32,302 bases of DNA, taken from positions 1-32,302 of the forward strand of contig JANXMB010000058.1 of assembly GCA_025354865.1 (NCBI GenBank), in the 5' to 3' direction. A program made the translations under genes and the position numbers. This DNA comes from Acetobacteraceae bacterium. GTDB lineage: Bacteria; Pseudomonadota; Alphaproteobacteria; Acetobacterales; Acetobacteraceae. Shown piece by piece: positions 1 to 7,307 of the stretch. A model generated the notes under the pieces. That model was given only the letters and a program-made list of their open reading frames with translations, was not told the DNA's origin and searched no databases. The first letter of the stretch is position 1; every line of letters begins with the position of its first letter.

Positions 1-389
1 GCGCGCCTACGATCGCCATTGAGTCAAGCCTCCCCTTATTGCAGGGCAATTGTTGCATGGGTGGGAAGGTCTGTGGAGACGCCCCCTGCCGTTGTCGCTC
101 CACCCGATTTCCCCCTCGGACCCCGATATCGTCAACCCCCGATGTTCGATGCGGGCGCGTTCGTCGTCGCCGCGCGCCTGCAGCATGGGCGCCGAATGCA
201 ACCGATTTCAAGGAATTCTCGGTTTTACCCCGCCGCTATCGCGTTGTGCGGCCCGGCCGGGACCCGAACGCCCGGCTTGCCTTGGGCGGTCCATGCCCGA
301 TGCCCGCCGAATGACGTTGGGCGTCGAGGGGTCGGCGCATTGCGTATTGTTTTGTCGTCGAGTGCCGCCAGCGCGAGGCGGACAGAACC
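1..389. other. No gene recognised (window edge to first CDS)
   Basis: This 389-base stretch holds several overlapping open frames on both strands. None has a convincing ribosome binding site, a recognisable domain or plausible composition (they are rich in Arg, Pro and Cys, as expected of high-GC out-of-frame translation). Downstream of the stop codon at 390, on the minus strand, there is a weak CCGCC/GGCGG stem without a T tract, which I do not call as a terminator. I see no RNA gene here. Confidence 0.5.
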
Positions 390-1031
390 TCACGCCAGCT
401 CGTAGCGGATTTCGGTGCCGTCGCGGCCCTGGAAGCGCAAGCCGACCCAGCGCGGTTCGGCGTCGTACCAGGTATCCAACACGCAATCTCCGCGCAGCGC
501 GAAGCCGGACGCCGGCAACGGGCAGTGCGGCAGGGCGGTTGTGACACCCAGCGGGGCCACGGACGGGCGCAACAATTTGCCGTCCTGGGTGTTCACGAAC
601 GGGCCGTCCAGCATCGCGCGATTCCAATGCGTGGCAGGCGTCGCGTTCGCCGGAGCAACGTAGCGCGGGGCGCCATTGGCCTCCACCACCGGCAATCCGT
701 CCTCCCAGCGCATGCGCACATGAAACATCTCCCCGTCGTCGTTGGTGGTTGCATCCAACGCCACCACCCGCCCGTCCTCCCACCGTTCCGTTGCTCGGTG
801 GCGGTAGCGGAACAGCACGATGGGACCGAGCGCGATGACGATGTCGGCAGCTATTTCGACGGTGAGGCGATGGGCGTCGGGCTGGAAGGTCAGCGTATGG
901 GTGCCGATTTTACTGCCTTTACGGACGATGTCGAAGCCGAGGCGATTGCCGGCGGGGATCGGCAAGGCCATGGCCGGCCGCACGGCCCCGAGGCAGGCCG
1001 CACCGGCCAGAACGGCACGCCGCGGGATCAT
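390..1031 (-). CDS. Exported DUF6134-like protein, last gene of the leftward lipid operon
   Basis: A 213-residue protein. The N-terminus MIPRRAVLAG, a hydrophobic stretch and AMA at about residues 20-22 read as a twin-arginine or Sec signal peptide, so the product is probably periplasmic. The rest is beta-rich, with DIVRKGSKIGTHTLTF near residues 34-49 and a repeated polar/hydrophobic alternation. This matches my memory of DUF6134 proteins, which accompany membrane lipid genes; no catalytic motif is evident. The start is fixed by ATGA overlap with the stop of the upstream cyclopropane synthase gene (TGA at 1028-1030, ATG at 1029-1031), which indicates translational coupling. The same frame stays open far upstream, but that part is antisense shadow of neighbouring genes. 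Function is unknown; a periplasmic lipid-binding or protective role is only an inference from operon membership. Confidence 0.75.
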   Translation of the reverse strand: MIPRRAVLAGAACLGAVRPAMALPIPAGNRLGFDIVRKGSKIGTHTLTFQPDAHRLTVEIAADIVIALGPIVLFRYRHRATERWEDGRVVALDATTNDDGEMFHVRMRWEDGLPVVEANGAPRYVAPANATPATHWNRAMLDGPFVNTQDGKLLRPSVAPLGVTTALPHCPLPASGFALRGDCVLDTWYDAEPRWVGLRFQGRDGTEIRYELA

Positions 1032-2236
1032 GCCGGTTTGGCCAGCACATACAGCCCGACATCGGTCGCGGCGGAGCGAAACCCGGCCTCGCAGTATGAC
1101 AGATAATAGTCCCACATGCGTTCGAAGCGTCGGTCGAATCCGGTTTGGGCGATCGCGGGCCAGGCTTGTTGGAAGCGCCGCCGCCATTCGGCCAGGGTGC
1201 GTGCATAGCTCTCGCCGAACGTCTCCACCGATCGCAATTCCAGCCCGGCGGCTGCAATCTGGCGGCGCATTTCGGTTTTCGAGGGCAGCATCCCACCTGG
1301 GAAAATGTAGCGCTGGATGAAATCGACGCAGGTGCGGTACTCGTCGAACCGGTCCTCGGCGATGGTGATGGCTTGCAGTACCGCGATCCCGCCCGGGCGC
1401 AAGCGATCGCGCAAGGTGCCGAAATAGGCCGGCCACCATGCCTCCCCAACGGCTTCCAGCATTTCGATCGAGACGATGCGGTCGAAGGTGCCGCCGGTGT
1501 CGCGGTAATCCTCCAGCCGCACATTGGCCGCGCCGGTTGACTTCAGCCGATCGGTCGCGTGTGCCAACTGGGCCGGCGACAGCGTCAGGCCGGTGACATG
1601 GCAGCCGGCGCGCTGGATCAGCCGTTCCGCCAGGCCGCCCCAGCCGCAGCCGATTTCCAGCACATGTTCGCCGCCGGCCAGCCCCAGCAGGTCGATCGCG
1701 CGGTCCTGCTTGGCGGTCTGCGCGTCCTCCAGCGTTTCCGTCCCGGTGCAATACAGCGCCGAGGAATACGTCATTCCAGGATCGAGCCATGCGGCATAAA
1801 AATCGTTGCCCAGGTCGTAATGCCGCACGATGTTGCGCTTGCTGCCGCGCTTTGTGTTGGCATTCCTCCGGTGGTGCCAGCGGTTGAGCAGCCGAGCGAT
1901 GCGGCTGCCGCCGATGGTTTGGACCAGGGCGGCGTTGCGGGCGACCAGTTCGATCAACGCGGGCAGATCGGGGCTTGACCAGTCGCCTTCCATATAGGCT
2001 TCCCCGCCGGCCACATCGCCCCCGGTCAGCAACCGGCGCAAGGTGCGCCAGCGGTGCAGCACCATGGTGCCCTCGGGCCCGGGCGCGACGGGCGTATGGG
2101 TCAGGCGCACGCCGGACGGCGTTACCAACGTGAGCCGCCCGCAGCGCACGCTGGAGAGCAGCGCATTTGCCCACCAGCTTTGCTTCGGAGCGACCAGCCC
2201 GCGGGAGAGCGCAGTGTCGAACGACAGATCGGCCAT
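1028..2236 (-). CDS. cfa: Cyclopropane-fatty-acyl-phospholipid synthase family protein
   Basis: A 402-residue SAM-dependent enzyme of the cyclopropane synthase family. It is expected to transfer the methyl carbon of S-adenosylmethionine to the double bond of unsaturated acyl chains in membrane phospholipid. The SAM motif I is VLEIGCGWGGLAERL at about residues 190-204. Further family landmarks are YRDTGGTFDRIVSIEMLEAV, YIFPGGMLPS and the C-terminal YYLSYCEAGF. The length is close to the roughly 380-400 residues usual in the family, and an N-terminal domain precedes the Rossmann fold. The ATG is preceded by GGAG with about 7 bases of spacing (minus strand, near 2244-2247). It starts three bases after the DUF1365 stop and overlaps the next gene by ATGA. 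The product could instead be a methyl- or methylene-forming homologue rather than a true ring-forming synthase; sequence alone does not separate these. Confidence 0.92.
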   Translation of the reverse strand: MADLSFDTALSRGLVAPKQSWWANALLSSVRCGRLTLVTPSGVRLTHTPVAPGPEGTMVLHRWRTLRRLLTGGDVAGGEAYMEGDWSSPDLPALIELVARNAALVQTIGGSRIARLLNRWHHRRNANTKRGSKRNIVRHYDLGNDFYAAWLDPGMTYSSALYCTGTETLEDAQTAKQDRAIDLLGLAGGEHVLEIGCGWGGLAERLIQRAGCHVTGLTLSPAQLAHATDRLKSTGAANVRLEDYRDTGGTFDRIVSIEMLEAVGEAWWPAYFGTLRDRLRPGGIAVLQAITIAEDRFDEYRTCVDFIQRYIFPGGMLPSKTEMRRQIAAAGLELRSVETFGESYARTLAEWRRRFQQAWPAIAQTGFDRRFERMWDYYLSYCEAGFRSAATDVGLYVLAKPA

Positions 2237-2239
2237 GGC

Positions 2240-3019
2240 TTATCTCCGCGTGGCTTGGACGATGGTGACGGGATTGGGCGGCGGGGTTGGGCGCGGCTGC
2301 AGGCGCAGCCCTTTCAGCAGGAGCTTGGCGGCCTCCCAATGAATGGCGGCGAGCACCTTCAGGGCGAGGATGCCGTGCCGCAGCACCACGCCCAGCAACG
2401 CCGTGTCGGTTGCCTCCTGCCGGTGGCCGACGAAGGACGTGGCAATGGTCGGCCCCTCGGCGTCGGATGCATCGACCGAGACGGAGGCAATGGCGCCAAG
2501 CGGGGCGACGGCGAAGCGGTAGGTCATCGCCATCGGCATGAACGGTGAGACATAGAAGGCTTTGTCGCAGCTTTGCCGCACGGTTTCGCCCACCGATCCT
2601 TGCACCGGAATGAGGTACGAATGGCGTTGGCCGAAAGTGTTGTTCACCTCGTACAGCATCGCCGCCAAGGAATTGTCCCGGCGGTGGCAGAACCACACGC
2701 TGATTGGGTTGAACACGCTGCCAAGCACCCGGGGCATACATAACACGCGAATGGGGCCGCCGTCGGGGGTTATGCCGGCCTGGGTCAGGGCGGTTTCTAT
2801 TTGCACCCGCAACGGCCGGTCCGATCCGTCGAGGTGATCGCGATCGCGAAAACCGATCGCATTGGCGCCGTTCCAGGAGAAGAAACGCAGCGTGTGGTGC
2901 AGGTCCGGCAACTCATCGAGGTCGAACAGCATCCAACACAGGCTGTAGCGCAGCTTGTGCCGCCGGGGTCGCAGCCGCGTGTGCACCACGACGCCGCGAT
3001 AAAGTGCCGAGATCAGCAT
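2240..3019 (-). CDS. DUF1365 family protein
   Basis: A 259-residue protein beginning MLISALYRGVVVHTRLRP and containing family-typical segments: HKLRYSLCWMLFDLDEL (about residues 21-37), FFSWNGANAIGFRDRDHLDG, LCMPRVLGSVFNPISVWFCH, LYEVNNTFGQRHSYLIP and KAFYVSPFMPM. DUF1365 genes typically sit between a flavin amine-oxidase-type gene and a cyclopropane synthase gene, exactly as here, and the molecular function is not established as far as I know. The ATG at 3017-3019 overlaps the stop of the upstream flavoprotein by 7 bases. The frame extends upstream to 3409 without a stop, but that part is antisense to the flavoprotein gene and not homologous to the family. Confidence in the family is high; in function, none. 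Confidence 0.9.
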   Translation of the reverse strand: MLISALYRGVVVHTRLRPRRHKLRYSLCWMLFDLDELPDLHHTLRFFSWNGANAIGFRDRDHLDGSDRPLRVQIETALTQAGITPDGGPIRVLCMPRVLGSVFNPISVWFCHRRDNSLAAMLYEVNNTFGQRHSYLIPVQGSVGETVRQSCDKAFYVSPFMPMAMTYRFAVAPLGAIASVSVDASDAEGPTIATSFVGHRQEATDTALLGVVLRHGILALKVLAAIHWEAAKLLLKGLRLQPRPTPPPNPVTIVQATRR

Positions 3020-4347
3020 GCCATTTCCACCGGCAGATCGATGTGGATACGACCGCTTTCGGCGGCGACCGTCCAGGGCCGGCGCACGCCGCCGAGCTGT
3101 TCGGCCACCGCGAGGCCGGACTGCAAGCCGTCCTCGTGAAACCCGGCGCCGAAATAGGCCCCGCAAAACCACGTTCGCCGCCGGCCCTGTAGCAACGGCA
3201 AGGCGCGCTGCGCCCGACCGGACCGCACATCGAATTGCGGATGCTCGTAGGTTTCGCTGTGCAGGACGGTTTCCGGGCGCGGCGGGGTCGTGGGATTGAG
3301 TGTCACGAACAGCGGGGTTTCGGCCGGCAGGCCTTGCAGTCGGTTCATCCAATAGGTCACGCAGAGTTGGGGGGAAGCAGCACCGCCGAGGTAGTTCCAA
3401 CTGCACCAAACCCGGCGGCGTTTCGGCATCAGGGCGGCATCGCTATGCAAAACTGCCTCATTCCTGGCATACCGAAACGATCCCAGAATCTGCCGCTCGG
3501 CATCGTCCGCATCGTCGAGCAATGCCAGCGCTTGGTCGGCATGGGTGGCCACCACGACGTCGTCGAAATGTTCGACCCCGCCCGTGCAATCGCGCACCGT
3601 CGCGCCGCCGGGGCCGCGAGCGATCGACACCGCGCCATGCCCCAGCCGCAAACGCGGCCCCAACGCGTCGGTCAAATGCCGGACGTAAACCTGGCTGCCG
3701 CCAGCGACGGTGCGCCATGTCGGGCGGTCGGAGATTTGCAGCAGGCCGTGATTTTCGCAGAAGCGCACGAAGGCGGCGGCGGGAAAATCGCGCAGGTCCC
3801 GCGCGCTGGCGGACCAGATGGCGGCGGCCATGGGCATCAGATGGTCGTCGCGAAACGCGGCACCGTACCCGAACCGATCCAGCAAATCGCCGATACTGCA
3901 ATCGTCGCCCATCCGACCCGCCTCGGTCGGCGCATCGCGATAGAAGCGGCGGAGATCGCGCAGCATCGACCAGAAGCGCGGGCGCAGCAGGTTGGCCGGC
4001 TGGGCGAACAGCCCGAACAGGTCGGTGCCGGCATATTCCACCCGCCCGCCATCCAGCGACACCGCGAACGACATGTCGGACGCAACAGTCTTCACCCCCA
4101 AATGAGCGAACAGCGCGATCAGGTTGGGATAGGTATTGTCGTTGAAAACGATGAACCCGGTATCGACCGGGATCGGACCGCGTGCCGACGCCACCTCGAC
4201 CGTGTTGCTATGCCCGCCCGCTCGGCTTGCACTTTCGTAGACGGTGACCCGATGCCGCTTGCTCAAAAGCCACGCGGCGGACAAGCCGGAAATGCCGGTG
4301 CCGATTACGGCGATGCTGCGTCCCGATATTCCCAACGTGCCGTCCAT
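3013..4347 (-). CDS. FAD-dependent amine-oxidase-type oxidoreductase
   Basis: A 444-residue flavoprotein of the NAD(P)/FAD amine oxidase superfamily. The dinucleotide-binding motif is IAVIGTGISGLSAAWLLS near residues 12-29, followed by the acidic ribose-binding VYES and the RAGGHSNTVEV segment. Later markers are DTGFIVFNDNTYPNL, MPMAAAIWSAS, VAGGSQVYV and the C-terminal FAD-contact region WFCGAYFGAGFHEDGLQSGL. The first gene of the leftward operon, it is followed by DUF1365 with a 7-base overlap. I chose the ATG at 4345-4347 because it starts just before the FAD motif; an upstream in-frame ATG would extend 55 residues across the promoter region. Homologues in the same gene set are often annotated as cyclopropane/unsaturated fatty acid metabolism oxidases. 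An acyl-chain desaturation or oxidation role is plausible but inferred. Confidence 0.88.
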   Translation of the reverse strand: MDGTLGISGRSIAVIGTGISGLSAAWLLSKRHRVTVYESASRAGGHSNTVEVASARGPIPVDTGFIVFNDNTYPNLIALFAHLGVKTVASDMSFAVSLDGGRVEYAGTDLFGLFAQPANLLRPRFWSMLRDLRRFYRDAPTEAGRMGDDCSIGDLLDRFGYGAAFRDDHLMPMAAAIWSASARDLRDFPAAAFVRFCENHGLLQISDRPTWRTVAGGSQVYVRHLTDALGPRLRLGHGAVSIARGPGGATVRDCTGGVEHFDDVVVATHADQALALLDDADDAERQILGSFRYARNEAVLHSDAALMPKRRRVWCSWNYLGGAASPQLCVTYWMNRLQGLPAETPLFVTLNPTTPPRPETVLHSETYEHPQFDVRSGRAQRALPLLQGRRRTWFCGAYFGAGFHEDGLQSGLAVAEQLGGVRRPWTVAAESGRIHIDLPVEMAC

Positions 4348-4378
4348 GAGATTGCCGCCTTCGCCGGTTGTCTGTGTC

Positions 4379-4408
4379 GTGATACGGGGCAGTGGGCGAT
4401 TTGGATCA
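4379..4408 (-). promoter_or_regulatory. Predicted ECF11-type promoter of the leftward operon
   Basis: On the minus strand, TGATCC (4403-4408, within GTGATCCAA) is followed by exactly 18 bases and then TATCAC (4379-4384). From memory, sigma-E/ChrR promoters of Rhodobacter follow TGATCC-N18-TAAGA-like spacing, so the -35 and the spacing fit well while the -10 fits only at TA. The predicted transcript would begin about 25 bases before the flavoprotein ATG at 4347. Confidence 0.65.
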
Positions 4409-4428
4409 CTCCGCTTGCGGTGATCCAA
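4401..4428. repeat. Perfect 9-bp inverted repeat at the divergent promoter
   Basis: TTGGATCAC (4401-4409) and GTGATCCAA (4420-4428) are exact reverse complements separated by 10 bases. Each arm holds a TGATCC -35 element pointing away from the other, so the inverted repeat is formed by two back-to-back promoters between the flavoprotein and sigma factor genes. A binding site for another dimeric regulator is the alternative reading. Confidence 0.85.
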
Positions 4429-4450
4429 TCGGAGCGTTCCTGCGTAATGG
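4421..4450 (+). promoter_or_regulatory. Predicted ECF11-type promoter of the sigma/chrR operon
   Basis: TGATCC (4421-4426) is followed by 18 bases and TAATGG (4445-4450). The -35 hexamer and spacer length are the same as on the opposite strand, which supports both predictions. This would make the sigma factor autoregulated, with a leader of about 65-70 bases before the ATG at 4524. Confidence 0.68.
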
Positions 4451-4523
4451 GGATATGGATGCACGCCAAACATACGATGCGCGTTGGACTTCTGCCCGGA
4501 TGCCAGGGGCATGGTCCTTCGTG

Positions 4524-5081
4524 ATGACGCAACCGGATCCGGATTATGCCGCCCTGATCGGCGCGGTGGCGAATGCGGCGGATCGGGCGGCCTTCGGCGC
4601 GCTGTTCCGCCATTTTGCGCCGAGGGTGAAGACCTTCCTGATGCGTGCCGGTGCCTCTGCCGCGATGGCCGAGGAAATTGCGCAGGAAACCATGCTGACC
4701 GTCTGGCGCAAGGCGGCTCAATTCGATCCGGCCAAGGCTAGCGCAGCGACCTGGATTTTCACCGTCGCGCGTAACTTGCGGATCGACATGCTGCGCCGCG
4801 AACGCCACCCCGACACTTTGTTGCCGGACGATTTGGAGGACCGAGCGGACGAGGCGCCGCTGGCCGATCGCTTGATTATAGTGGCGGAACGGGACGATCG
4901 GGTGCGGGTCGCCATGGCAAGCCTGCCGCCGGAACAGGCCGAGGTCGTGCGGGCCGCGTTCTTCCACGACAAGCCGCATGCCGAAATCGAACGACTTTTA
5001 AACATTCCCCTCGGTACCGTGAAATCGCGTCTCCGTCTAGCGATGACGAAGCTACGCGCCGCTTTGGAGGATTTCTCGTGA
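4524..5081 (+). CDS. rpoE: ECF sigma factor, RpoE/ChrR (ECF11-like) type
   Basis: A 185-residue ECF sigma factor. Region 2 spans roughly residues 20-85 (FGALFRHFAPRVKTFLMRAG, AEEIAQETMLTVWRKAAQFD, ATWIFTVARNLRIDMLRRER). Region 4 runs from about residue 130 (LPPEQAEVVRAAFFHDKPHA, GTVKSRLRLAMTKLR). There is no extra C-terminal domain. Assignment to the singlet-oxygen type rests on the directly coupled ChrR anti-sigma gene and on TGATCC-type promoters on both sides. The start is ATG at 4524, three bases after an in-frame GTG that could also serve; the longer frame from 4392 would run through the promoter. The stop overlaps the GTG start of chrR by four bases. In Rhodobacter the homologous factor is released from ChrR by singlet oxygen and directs membrane and photolyase functions; that the same signal operates here is an inference. 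Confidence 0.9.
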   Translation: MTQPDPDYAALIGAVANAADRAAFGALFRHFAPRVKTFLMRAGASAAMAEEIAQETMLTVWRKAAQFDPAKASAATWIFTVARNLRIDMLRRERHPDTLLPDDLEDRADEAPLADRLIIVAERDDRVRVAMASLPPEQAEVVRAAFFHDKPHAEIERLLNIPLGTVKSRLRLAMTKLRAALEDFS

Positions 5082-5692
5082 TCCAACACCACCCTTCCTC
5101 CGTCGTCCTCGCCTCCTACGCCGCCGGGTCGCTGCCCGAGCCGCTGGGCTTGGTCGTGGCGACACATTTATACGGATGCGCGGCATGCCAGCGGCTGAAA
5201 ACATCGGTCGAGGCCGTCGGCGGCAGCGAATTGGAGGCAATGCCACCGACCGCGATGGCCGACGACGCCCTCGCCGCAGTGTTCGCCCGCTTGGAACGCC
5301 CCGCAGCCCCGCTTGTTCCGTTCGAGCGGACGCCGGGCTTGCCGCCGCCGCTGGACCGTTGTCGCTTCGATCCCTGGCGGCGTATCGGCATCGGCCTGCG
5401 TTGGCGCCCGTTGCTCGGCAGCGGCACCATGGTCGCTGGATTGTTGGAGGGGATGCCGGGCCGAGCGCTGCCGACGCATGCGCATCGCGGTTTGGAATTG
5501 ACGTGTGTGATTGCGGGATCCTTCGTCGATGCCGGCACGCGGTTTGCGCCCGGCGACCTGGCGGAGATCGACGGCGACCACGCCCACCGCCCGACGATCG
5601 ACGGCGATACCCCCTGCCTGTGTGTCTTCGCGACCGAAAGTGTGCGGCTATCCGGTTGGTTGGGCGTGGCGCAGCGGCTGTTGGGCGAGTGA
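5078..5692 (+). CDS. chrR: ChrR-family zinc anti-sigma factor with C-terminal cupin
   Basis: A 204-residue anti-sigma factor. The N-terminal anti-sigma (ASD/zinc) domain carries His4/His5 and the motif HLYGCAAC with His30, Cys34 and Cys37, the pattern that binds zinc and holds the sigma factor. The C-terminal cupin-like domain (about 95-200) has THAHRGLEL with His134, His136 and Glu140, and GDHAHRP with His168/His170, candidate second-metal ligands. The start is GTG at 5078 with GGAGG at 5066-5070; it overlaps the sigma factor stop, so the pair should be made in fixed ratio. In the Rhodobacter homologue the cupin domain is needed to respond to singlet oxygen. The first codons of this gene repeat the nonamer GTGATCCAA found in the promoter, which may be chance. 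Confidence 0.93.
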   Translation: MIQHHPSSVVLASYAAGSLPEPLGLVVATHLYGCAACQRLKTSVEAVGGSELEAMPPTAMADDALAAVFARLERPAAPLVPFERTPGLPPPLDRCRFDPWRRIGIGLRWRPLLGSGTMVAGLLEGMPGRALPTHAHRGLELTCVIAGSFVDAGTRFAPGDLAEIDGDHAHRPTIDGDTPCLCVFATESVRLSGWLGVAQRLLGE

Positions 5693-6540
5693 TGCGTCGC
5701 GTCGGATCCGTCGCCATGCTGACCTGGCTGGTGACCGCCTGCTCCGGTCCGGGATTGTTGAACGCGATGGCCCCGACGCGCGGTATCGCCGTCGCGGAAG
5801 CCGTGCCCTATGCCGATGGCCCTCGGCATAAGATGGACATCTACCGCCCGGCGCGCGGCGGCGGTCCGGTCGTCGTGTTCTTGTATGGCGGCGGCTGGCG
5901 CACCGGGTCCCGCAGCATGTACCGCTTCGTCGGCGCAGCGTTGGCGGAGCAAGGATTCGTCGTGGCGATTCCGGATTACCGGGTGTTTCCCGAAGCACCG
6001 TTCCCCGGATTTGTCGAGGATGCGGCGGCGGCGTTCGCCTGGGTCGCAGCGCATGCGGCGGATTACGGCGGCGATCCCCGTCGGATGTTTCTGATGGGGC
6101 ACTCCGCCGGTGCGCATATCGCGGCGATGCTGACGCTGGATAAAACGTTTTTGGGGCAGGTTGGGCTGGACCCGGATCGCGCTATCGCCGGCATGGTTGG
6201 ATTGGCCGGACCATACGATTTCCTGCCGCTGAACGATCCGGACCTGGATCCGATTTTCGCCCCCGCCGGGGATTTGACTTTGACCCAGCCGATCGCCTTC
6301 GCCCGCTCCGGTGCCCCGCCGATGCTGCTGCTGACGGGGGATGCGGACACGGTCGTGTATCCCCGCAATTCCGAGCATTTGGCCGCGCGCATCGTGGCCC
6401 TCGGCGGGCAAGCGTCGGTGCGCCGTTACGGCAGTGTCGGACATGCAACGATCGTCGGCGCCTTTTCCGGCGTCCTCGCGTGGAAAGCGCCGGTCCTGGC
6501 GGACAGCGTGGCGTTCTTGCAGGCGGAGGCAGCGCGATGA
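5692..6540 (+). CDS. Predicted lipoprotein alpha/beta hydrolase (BD-FAE/esterase type)
   Basis: A 282-residue alpha/beta hydrolase. A short hydrophobic leader ends in LVTAC with Cys17, a lipobox, so the enzyme is probably anchored to a membrane on the periplasmic side. The oxyanion-type motif LYGGGWRTG lies at residues 64-72, the nucleophile elbow GHSAG at 136-140 (Ser138), a candidate acid in GDADTVVYP and the candidate His in GSVGHATIVGAF. This pattern fits the carboxylesterase/kynurenine-formamidase-like group. The ATG at 5692 shares its A with the chrR stop (TGATG). The 3' end overlaps the DUF1295 gene by ATGA. Co-transcription with a stress sigma factor and lipid methyltransferases suggests a lipid or ester substrate in the envelope; this is inference. 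Confidence 0.85.
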   Translation: MRRVGSVAMLTWLVTACSGPGLLNAMAPTRGIAVAEAVPYADGPRHKMDIYRPARGGGPVVVFLYGGGWRTGSRSMYRFVGAALAEQGFVVAIPDYRVFPEAPFPGFVEDAAAAFAWVAAHAADYGGDPRRMFLMGHSAGAHIAAMLTLDKTFLGQVGLDPDRAIAGMVGLAGPYDFLPLNDPDLDPIFAPAGDLTLTQPIAFARSGAPPMLLLTGDADTVVYPRNSEHLAARIVALGGQASVRRYGSVGHATIVGAFSGVLAWKAPVLADSVAFLQAEAAR

Positions 6541-7307
6541 TCGCATGGTTCCTGGTTACATCGGCGTTGCTGTCCGTCTGCATGGCCGGCGCCTGGATGT
6601 TGCAGCGGGCGACGGGCAACGCCGGATGGGTGGATTCGGTGTGGTCGTTCTCGATCGGCCTGGCGGGCGTGTTGTTGGCACTGCTATCGGGCGTCGCACC
6701 GCGCAGCATCGCCGTCGCGGCACTGATTGCGCTCTGGGCGCTGCGGCTCGGCGTCCATATCGCGCATCGTTCGTTCACTGGCCCCGAAGACGCACGCTAC
6801 GCCGGCTTGCGCATCGAATGGGGCGCCGCATTTCAATACAAACTGTTCTGGTTCCTGCAAATCCAGGCGGTGGCGGCGGCGTTGCTGACCCTGACTATGG
6901 GTTTGGCGGCGGCCAACCCGGCCCCATTTCCCCGGTTGCAGGATATCCTGGCGATCGCGGTCGCGATCGTTGCCGTCGTGGGCGAAGGCGTTGCCGATGC
7001 GCAATTGCGCGCCTATCGCGGCCGGGTTTGCGATGTCGGGCTTTGGGCCTGGAGCCGGCATCCCAATTATTTCTTCGAATGGCTGGGCTGGTGCGCCTAC
7101 CCGCTTCTCGCCATCGATTTCGCCGGGTTCGACTGGTTCTGGCTTTCCCTGAGCGGACCTGCCTTCATTTACTTTCTGCTCGTGCACGTATCGGGCGTTC
7201 CGTTACTGGAGCAACATATGTTGCAGTCCCGAGGCGATGCGTACCGGGCCTATCGGGCGCGGGTGAACGCGTTTTTTCCGTGGTTCCCCAGGAGGATCGA
7301 AACATGA
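6537..7307 (+). CDS. DUF1295 integral membrane protein (steroid-reductase-like)
   Basis: A 256-residue membrane protein with about six hydrophobic segments. The C-terminal half contains GLWAWSRHPNYFFEWLGWCAYPL, here quoted only as SRHPNYFFEWLGW, the hallmark of DUF1295 and of the related steroid 5-alpha-reductase and isoprenylcysteine methyltransferase folds that bind NADPH or SAM. The end has LLEQHMLQSRGDAYRAYRARVNAFFPWFP in two pieces typical of the family (SRGDAYRAY, NAFFPWFP). The ATG at 6537 overlaps the preceding stop by ATGA and follows GGCGGAGG; the stop overlaps the next ATG in the same way. Position directly before a cyclopropane-synthase-like methyltransferase suggests reduction of a modified acyl chain. 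That is inference; the reaction of bacterial DUF1295 proteins is mostly not known. Confidence 0.85.
   Translation: MIAWFLVTSALLSVCMAGAWMLQRATGNAGWVDSVWSFSIGLAGVLLALLSGVAPRSIAVAALIALWALRLGVHIAHRSFTGPEDARYAGLRIEWGAAFQYKLFWFLQIQAVAAALLTLTMGLAAANPAPFPRLQDILAIAVAIVAVVGEGVADAQLRAYRGRVCDVGLWAWSRHPNYFFEWLGWCAYPLLAIDFAGFDWFWLSLSGPAFIYFLLVHVSGVPLLEQHMLQSRGDAYRAYRARVNAFFPWFPRRIET

Noticed and set aside
1032-2741. Upstream part of a 783-codon minus-strand open frame
   Set aside because: Antisense-like frame over the Cfa and DUF1365 genes, rich in Arg and His; only the part from 1031 to 390 starts with a sensible ATG and has a signal peptide.
5116-6546. 476-codon minus-strand open frame
   Set aside because: Antisense to chrR and the lipoprotein hydrolase; no motif or ribosome site.
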